Origin: DASUBV01 sp036510065
GTDB taxonomy: Bacteria; Actinomycetota; Actinomycetes; Streptosporangiales; Streptosporangiaceae
NCBI GenBank assembly: GCA_036510065.1
Contig: DATCEO010000146.1
Location: forward strand, 1 to 64,000
Direction: 5' to 3'
Length of the DNA stretch: 64,000 nt
A model generated the notes under the pieces. The model saw only the letters and a list, made by a program, of their open reading frames with translations, was not told the origin of the DNA and ran no database searches. The position numbers and the translations under genes were made by a program. How positions within the stretch are numbered: the first letter of the stretch is position 1; each line of letters begins with the position of its first letter. This document shows, one piece after another, positions 59,544 through 64,000 of this stretch.

Positions 59544-59790
59544 AGCGAGCCGGAAACGCAGGTCAGTGACCCGCTTTTCGGCAAGAGCACGCAGGCCTGG
59601 CGAGCCCGTCTGCGGACGGGAGCGCGCAAGGCCGGTGGCCCAGTCTCCGGGCGGAAGGACGCGGACCCGCACAGGCCGACATGCCCCCGCCCGCGGCCGC
59701 GTGCACCTCGCGCGCAAAATCCCTGTTGTCCCCTGTGCGCAAAACAGCCGGCTCGGCCAACACGGCGCCCGACAGCGATACGCTCGCCGC

Positions 59791-61599
59791 ATGCGTCGCC
59801 TAGGTGATGGTAGCGCCGGACAGCCGGGGGGCCGGTCGGGCGATCTGGGAGCGCCCGGCGGGACTCGGCACCGCGGTGAGGCCGGCACCGGGACGGGCCA
59901 GGGCAGCGATCAGTCGCTCTTCGGGCCCGGCTATCGAAGCCAGCGACCTGGCCGGCGGGCAGGCCATCAGCCGGCCGCCGCGGGTACGCCGGGCGCGGGC
60001 CGGCCGGGCGCAAGCTGGCCGGGCGCGGACGCGGACGCCACCGTCGGCAAGGGCCCGGTTCGCGGATATCCGCCCGCGCCCGGGCAGCCGCCGCCGCTGT
60101 ACCCGCCGGGCCAGTTCGCGGTCTGGAACCGGATGTCCGCGGCCGGTGCTCCCCGGACGGGGCCACAGCCCGCAATCGCGGCGGACACCGGCCGGGGTAC
60201 CGGCGTCCGGGACGAGCCCGATGCGGCTGGCCGATCAGGGCCGCCGTGGTACGGACAGAGCGAACCAGGCGGCCCGGCCTACGAACCCGGGTACTCCGCG
60301 CTCGCGGTGAGCGATCCGGCCGCCGACGTGACCTCGACGCAGACCTGGCAGGCCATCGGCGACGGCCCCGACGGCTCCGGTGCCGGAGCCTGGACCAGCC
60401 CGCGCGGCAGGGCGGCGGCTGCTGGCGGCGGCGCGCCCACGTCCAGCTCGGCGGACGCCAGCTCGCCGGACGCCAGCTCGGCGGACCCCGGCTCGGCGGA
60501 CTCCGGCTCGCCGGCCACCAGCTCCCTGGGCACCGGGTGGCCCGAGACCAGTGCCCCGGACCTGGACTCCGGAACCGATGCGACTCGGCCAGGCAGCACC
60601 GGGCCCCGGGCCGCCGGGTCACGGGCAGCTACGCGGGCCGGCGGGTCACGGGCGGCCGCGCGGGGCAGCGGGTCACGGGCGGCCGCGCGGGGCAGCGGGT
60701 CACGGGCCGCGGCGCGCGGGGGCGGGTCACAGGGGGCGGCGCGGGCTGGCGGGTCGGCACGGGCTGGCGGGTCGGCACGGGCGGACGAGTCGCAGCCCGG
60801 CGGACCCGAGGCCGCAGGATCACGGCCGCCCGGATCGCGGGCCGCGGGCTCGCGCAGCGGCCGCTCCCCCCGGAAGGGCAGGCGGCCTCCCCCGCCCCTG
60901 CTCGCGGTCTGCGCCGTGCTGGTCCTCGCGGTGGGCGCCGCGACCTTCCTGCTGCTGACCTACCGGCACCCGGGCGCGGCAGCCGCGGGGGGGACCGCCC
61001 CGTCCCCCAAGGCATCTGTCACCACGCCGAGCCCGACGCCCAGTCCGACGCTCGGCGCGTTCGGTCATATCGCGAGCCGGACGGCCGACCCGCTGCCACT
61101 GACCGTCACCCAGCTCTACCCAGCTGCCTTCACTGCCGGCGGCGCATCGTACGTGCGAGTCGTCAGCCAGGCCAGCAAGTCCTGCACTGCGGCCGTGATC
61201 GGGGCGGGGCTGCAGTCGGCCGTGCGGGCCGGCCAGTGCACTCAGGTGCTCCGGGCCAGCTACCTGTCGGCCGCCGAGAAGGACATGGGCACGATCGGCG
61301 TACTCAACCTCGGCAGCGCTGCGGCGGCCGAGCACGCGGGGCGGTCCGCCGGCGCATCGGATTTCATCGCGCAGCTGAAGGGTCGCGCCGGCCCCACTCA
61401 CCAGCTCGGCCAGGGCACCGGCATCGAGGAGGCGGCCGTCAAGGGCCACTACCTGATCCTGATCTGGGCCCAGTTCACCAGCCGGGCCAGGCCCAAGACC
61501 GCCGCTGAGCGCGCGAAGCTGGCGACATTCATGAGCGATCTCTTCCAGCAGACCGCGAACATCAGCCTGTCGAGCCGCATGGTCGACGGAACCCCCTAG
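59791..61599 (+). CDS. Large low-complexity protein with one transmembrane helix
   Basis: Unknown function, 602 residues. About 365 residues of disordered Pro/Gly/Ala/Ser/Arg-rich cytoplasmic sequence, part of it written in 15-bp, 27-bp and 18-bp tandem repeats; a transmembrane helix at about 370–390 (LLAVCAVLVLAVGAATFLLL); and an outer domain of about 170 residues with two Cys (SKSCTAAVIG, GQCTQVLRAS) and a conserved-looking end (GHYLILIWAQFTSRARP). The frame is open far upstream, over rplM, but the ATG at 59791 has a TACGCT box only six bases before it, which suggests a leaderless transcript. The layout resembles the protein at 11017–12093. Confidence 0.7.
   Translation: MRRLGDGSAGQPGGRSGDLGAPGGTRHRGEAGTGTGQGSDQSLFGPGYRSQRPGRRAGHQPAAAGTPGAGRPGASWPGADADATVGKGPVRGYPPAPGQPPPLYPPGQFAVWNRMSAAGAPRTGPQPAIAADTGRGTGVRDEPDAAGRSGPPWYGQSEPGGPAYEPGYSALAVSDPAADVTSTQTWQAIGDGPDGSGAGAWTSPRGRAAAAGGGAPTSSSADASSPDASSADPGSADSGSPATSSLGTGWPETSAPDLDSGTDATRPGSTGPRAAGSRAATRAGGSRAAARGSGSRAAARGSGSRAAARGGGSQGAARAGGSARAGGSARADESQPGGPEAAGSRPPGSRAAGSRSGRSPRKGRRPPPPLLAVCAVLVLAVGAATFLLLTYRHPGAAAAGGTAPSPKASVTTPSPTPSPTLGAFGHIASRTADPLPLTVTQLYPAAFTAGGASYVRVVSQASKSCTAAVIGAGLQSAVRAGQCTQVLRASYLSAAEKDMGTIGVLNLGSAAAAEHAGRSAGASDFIAQLKGRAGPTHQLGQGTGIEEAAVKGHYLILIWAQFTSRARPKTAAERAKLATFMSDLFQQTANISLSSRMVDGTP
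60451..60525. repeat. Five 15-bp tandem units in the low-complexity membrane protein gene
   Basis: GCGGACGCCAGCTCG and variants, in frame, encoding repeated Ala/Ser-Asp-(Ala/Pro/Ser)-(Ser/Gly)-Ser. Confidence 0.88.
60616..60786. repeat. 27-bp (five) and 18-bp (two) tandem units in the same gene
   Basis: Five 27-bp units starting GGGTCACGGGCGGCCGCGCG (60616–60750) are followed by two 18-bp units starting GGGTCGGCACGGGC (60751–60786), all in frame and rich in Gly, Ser, Arg and Ala codons. Confidence 0.88.
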
Positions 61600-62416
61600 A
61601 CCCGGCTCTCACCACCGACGAGCCTGCCGGCGCGGGCCCACGGGTACCGGGCTCTGCCTCGCTCGGCCGCTGCCTTTCCGCGCCGGGCCGCCGGACCTGC
61701 GCGAGTGCCCCGGGCGTGAGACCCGACAGCTGCGCGCACTCCCGGCTCAGATGGGACTGGTCGGCGTACCCGGCCGCGATAGCGGCGGCGGCCAGGCCGC
61801 CGGCGGGCGGTCCGGCGTCAATGGCCGAGACGAACCGCCTGAACCTCAGGATCCGCTGCAGCGTGCGCGGACCATAGCCCACGCCAGCCTGGCACCGGCG
61901 GCGGAGCTGCCGCTCGCTCAGGCCCATGCTGTCCGCGACCTCCTGCGCCCCGCTGCCGGGCCGGGACAGCAGCCGTGCCGCATGCGTCGTCGCGATGTCG
62001 GCGGGCCGGTCACGGACGAGCTCAGCGATCAGGGCGGCGAGCGCGGGGAGCACGAGGCGCGGCGGCAAGTCAGGTCGCGGCATCCGAGCCCGGAGGGCCG
62101 GGATCTGCGCGACGTCCACCCGCTGGTTCGCCACCTCAGCCAGCGGCAGCCCGAGTATGCCGCCGCCGGCGCCGGGCCGGAACCGGGCCCCGACGAGCAC
62201 CGATCCGGCGGCCTGCAGCACGGGAGCAGGCCCAGTATCCGGGCCGGCCAGGAACGCCGCCTCGCCGCGGGACCAGATGAGGTCCGTGCAGGCGTCGGGA
62301 AGCACCAGCGTCCGCTCGCAGCGCGCCGGCGACGTCACGCCTACCCAGAAGCAGGAGAGCGCACTACGCAGCCAGGCGGGCGGCGGGAGCTCGCGGTAGC
62401 CAGGCGTCCAGTCCAC
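61562..62416 (-). CDS. AraC-family transcription regulator
   Basis: About 284 residues from the GTG at 62416 (VDWTPGYRELPPPAWLRSAL). The N-terminal part (ALSCFWVGVTSPARCERTLV, LPDACTDLIW, GARFRPGAGGGILGLPLAEV) is the sensor type seen in AraC regulators that begin with a YREHPP-like motif; the C-terminal two-HTH domain shows VADSMGLSERQLRRRCQAGV, GYGPRTLQRILRFRRFVSAI and AGYADQSHLSRECAQLSGLT. The frame is open to 62566 through a 15-bp repeat array, so a longer start is possible. Its 3' end overlaps the convergent membrane protein gene by 38 bases. Confidence 0.88.
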   Translation of the reverse strand: MDWTPGYRELPPPAWLRSALSCFWVGVTSPARCERTLVLPDACTDLIWSRGEAAFLAGPDTGPAPVLQAAGSVLVGARFRPGAGGGILGLPLAEVANQRVDVAQIPALRARMPRPDLPPRLVLPALAALIAELVRDRPADIATTHAARLLSRPGSGAQEVADSMGLSERQLRRRCQAGVGYGPRTLQRILRFRRFVSAIDAGPPAGGLAAAAIAAGYADQSHLSRECAQLSGLTPGALAQVRRPGAERQRPSEAEPGTRGPAPAGSSVVRAGSRGFRRPCGSTG

Positions 62417-62434
62417 CGGCCCAGTTTCGCACGC

Positions 62435-62474
62435 CAGCTCCGAACGGCCCAGCTCCGAACGGCCCAGCTCCGCC
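62435..62474. repeat. 15-bp tandem repeat upstream of (or within the start of) the AraC gene
   Basis: CAGCTCCGAACGGCC repeated 2.7 times. If the longer AraC reading frame is used it encodes repeated Glu-Leu-Gly-Arg-Ser. Confidence 0.85.
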
Positions 62475-62585
62475 AGCCGGCTGCCGGGCGGCCGGATCGC
62501 CAGGCAGCCGCTGCCGAAATCGTGGATGTCCCGTTGGTAACCACGGGGGGGTAGGCCCCGGGACATCCACGTCGAGGAACTGGGG

Positions 62586-63539
62586 TCAGGCGCCTGGAGG
62601 CGGCGGGGAGGCTGGCTGGCGGACGTGGCGCGTGGCCCCGGCGCGGGCGGCCAGCTCAGCCGGGTCGGGATAGCCGACTTCCTCCAGGCAGAGTGGATGC
62701 GGCGGCGCGACGCGGACCGCCGGATCGCGAACCCGCGCGGCGAGCACCTCGGCCAGCCAGCCGGGGGGCCGGCGGCCTTCTCCCACGGCGAGCATGGCCC
62801 CCGCCAGGGCGCGGACCATGTTGTGGCAGAAGGCGTCGGCCACCACCGTAGCCACGGCCACGCCAGGCTCCGTCCGCTGCCAGTGCAGCCCGAGCAGGGC
62901 CCGGATCGTCGTGCCGCCTTCCCGGCGGCGGCAGAACGCGGCGAAGTCGTGCTCCCCCAGGCACCCGAGCGCCGCCTCGTTCATCAGGTCAAGGTCCAGG
63001 GGGCGCGGCTGCCACAGGGTGTCGTGGCGACGCAGCGGATCCATGGCGGCCAGGTCATCGCACACGCGGTAGGAGTATCGCCGCCAGAGCGCCGAGAAGC
63101 GGGCGTCGAAGCCGGCCGGGGCAACGGCGATGGCCCGCACCCGCACGTCGGGCGGCAGCAGGCCGCTCAGCCTGCGCAGCGCCGGGCCAGCCGCTGGTGC
63201 CCAGGAGGTCGCCGGGACGTCCGCATGCGCGACCTGGCCGCGGGCGTGCACGCCCGCGTCCGTGCGCCCAGCTACGGTCAGCACTGGCACGGTCGGCGCG
63301 GGCACGGTCGGCGCGGGCACGGCACCCAAGGCCAGCAGCCGCCCGAGGGCCTCTTGCACCGTCTGCTGGACGGTGCGCTGGCCCGGCTGGCTGGCCCAGC
63401 CATGAAAGGCCGAGCCGTCGTAGGCCAGATCAAGACGAAGCCGGACGAGATCCTCCTCGGCAGGCCCGGCTGGGTCAGCCGACGGGGTCTCGCCCGGCGT
63501 CGTCGTGAGGTTCTTACTCGGTCGCGGTCTCGTCAGCAC
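62586..63539 (-). CDS. truA: tRNA pseudouridine(38–40) synthase
   Basis: Isomerises U38–U40 in the anticodon arm of tRNAs; 317 residues. Core strand LRLDLAYDGSAFHGWASQPG, catalytic Asp in VAGRTDAGVHARGQVAH, RRYSYRVCDD and DAFCHNMVRALAGAMLAVGE are as in TruA. A 15-bp repeat inserts Pro-Thr-Val-Pro-Ala units just before the active site. The GTG at 63539 (GGAG four bases upstream, 26-base overlap with rplQ) is preferred; an ATG at 63560 is the alternative. The rplQ–truA order is conserved in actinobacteria. Confidence 0.95.
   Translation of the reverse strand: MLTRPRPSKNLTTTPGETPSADPAGPAEEDLVRLRLDLAYDGSAFHGWASQPGQRTVQQTVQEALGRLLALGAVPAPTVPAPTVPVLTVAGRTDAGVHARGQVAHADVPATSWAPAAGPALRRLSGLLPPDVRVRAIAVAPAGFDARFSALWRRYSYRVCDDLAAMDPLRRHDTLWQPRPLDLDLMNEAALGCLGEHDFAAFCRRREGGTTIRALLGLHWQRTEPGVAVATVVADAFCHNMVRALAGAMLAVGEGRRPPGWLAEVLAARVRDPAVRVAPPHPLCLEEVGYPDPAELAARAGATRHVRQPASPPPPGA
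63287..63322. repeat. 15-bp tandem repeat within truA
   Basis: GCACGGTCGGCGCGG 2.4 times, in frame, placed in the loop just before the catalytic Asp strand. Confidence 0.85.
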
Positions 63540-64000
63540 TCTGCTCCGCGGCCGGAGCATCGGCCGGCGAGGCATCCGCTTCGGTCGCGGCCTCCGCGGA
63601 AGCCGGAGCCTGCACCTGCGTCTCCGCAGCAGCCGGCGTCTCGGTCTCGGCCGCCGCAGTCTCCGCCGGGGCCTCAGCCTCGGTAGTGGCGGTGCCCGAG
63701 TCCGTAGCCGCCCCGCCCGAGCTGGCCGCCCTGGTCCGGCCGGTCCGGCCCGGGCCCGTCGCGGTCGCCGGGGTGCGGCGAGCGCGGCGGCGGCGCGGCT
63801 TGGCGTCAGGCTCCTCGCGGATCAGCTCGATCACGGCCAGCGCGGCGTTGTCGCCCTTGCGCGCGCCCACCTTCGTGATCCGCGTGTACCCGCCCTCGCG
63901 GGTGGCGAAGCTCGGCCCGATGTCGGCAAAGAGCGTGTGAACCACGCTCTTATCCGTCACGACCGACAGCACCTGGCGCCTGGAGTGCAGGTCGCCCCGC
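63514..64000 (-). CDS. rplQ: 50S ribosomal protein L17, 3' part only
   Basis: The gene enters from the right edge. The visible part starts within RGDLHSRRQVLSVVTDKS and continues VVHTLFADIGPSFATREGGY, then TRITKVGARKGDNAALAVIE, the conserved end of the L17 core. A C-terminal extension of about 95 residues follows: first basic (RRRRARR), then strongly acidic and rich in Ala, Thr, Glu and Pro. Such tails occur on actinobacterial L17 and are probably disordered. Confidence 0.96.
   Translation of the reverse strand, partial: RGDLHSRRQVLSVVTDKSVVHTLFADIGPSFATREGGYTRITKVGARKGDNAALAVIELIREEPDAKPRRRRARRTPATATGPGRTGRTRAASSGGAATDSGTATTEAEAPAETAAAETETPAAAETQVQAPASAEAATEADASPADAPAAEQSADETATE

Larger units (their letters stand above)
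59374..59790. other. 417-base divergent region between rplM and the membrane protein gene
   Basis: Contains the rplM promoter and leader hairpin on the minus strand, a CCCGTC/GACGGG hairpin with a 4-base loop (59605–59620), and a TACGCT -10-like box (59779–59784) six bases before the plus-strand ATG at 59791. No further gene seen. Confidence 0.55.

Noticed and set aside
59137..59790. Extension of the plus-strand membrane protein gene back over rplM
   Set aside because: The upstream 218 codons are antisense to rplM and its leader and have no family-like sequence; a -10 box just before 59791 gives a better start.

Overview
This is a very GC-rich chromosomal window, about 70% G+C by eye, from a member of the Actinomycetota, most likely a filamentous or otherwise developmentally complex actinomycete. 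The markers for this are Lsr2, a GroEL1 with a histidine-rich tail downstream of groES, the guaB3–guaB–SigD/ShbA-type sigma–groEL–groES order known from Mycobacterium and Streptomyces, a fused NAD(P)H-hydrate repair enzyme next to acpS, and frequent GTG starts. No rRNA, tRNA, insertion sequence, phage gene or CRISPR array was seen.

Left flank (1–20.2 kb, housekeeping, mostly minus strand): a 5' fragment of phosphoglucomutase, trpS, guaB3, guaB, an alternative sigma factor, groEL, groES (with a CIRCE/HrcA operator and a clear promoter), the tRNA t6A genes tsaD–rimI–tsaB and tsaE, an alpha/beta hydrolase, alr, nnr and acpS. On the plus strand are a gene of unknown function, an S9 peptidase and lsr2. 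Right flank (54.8–64 kb): glmS, glmM, rpsI, rplM, a large membrane-anchored low-complexity protein, an AraC-type regulator, truA and the 3' part of rplQ.

Central accessory region (20.7–54.5 kb), between acpS and glmS: two long, tightly overlapped, minus-strand exopolysaccharide operons plus two copies of a small regulatory cassette. Locus A (37.2 to 24.2 kb, in transcription order): ATP-grasp ligase, FAD monooxygenase-like protein, full-length polyprenyl-phosphate glycosylphosphotransferase, CE4 deacetylase, GT4, PelF-like GT4, polytopic membrane protein, 4,6-dehydratase, 4-ketoreductase-like SDR, and two spherulin-4 (GH135-like) proteins. Locus B (54.5 to 42.3 kb): ATP-grasp ligase, FAD monooxygenase-like protein, CE4 deacetylase, nucleotide-sugar dehydrogenase, short glycosylphosphotransferase, GT4, SDR, membrane-anchored GH18-type protein, processive PgaC-like GT2, and a NodB-fold protein without the usual catalytic motifs. 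A pentapeptide-repeat protein lies beside locus B on the plus strand. Each regulatory cassette holds a canonical LuxR-type response regulator coupled by a GTGA overlap to a GT4, followed by a second LuxR-type regulator whose receiver has lost its phosphoacceptor Asp and conserved Lys. One cassette lies downstream of each locus as transcribed (20.7–24.1 kb after A; 37.4–40.5 kb after B).

Working picture (inference): the region makes two surface polysaccharides. Locus A resembles a Pel or galactosaminogalactan-type system (PelF, GH135-like hydrolases, CE4 deacetylase). Locus B resembles a poly-N-acetylglucosamine-type system in which the two PgaB activities sit on separate proteins. glmS and glmM, which feed UDP-GlcNAc synthesis, lie directly upstream of locus B. 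The paired ATP-grasp and FAD proteins at the head of both operons have no role I can assign and are the most interesting unknowns. A second unusual property is a large number of short tandem repeats: 15-bp units inside coding sequences, and mostly non-multiples of three outside them.
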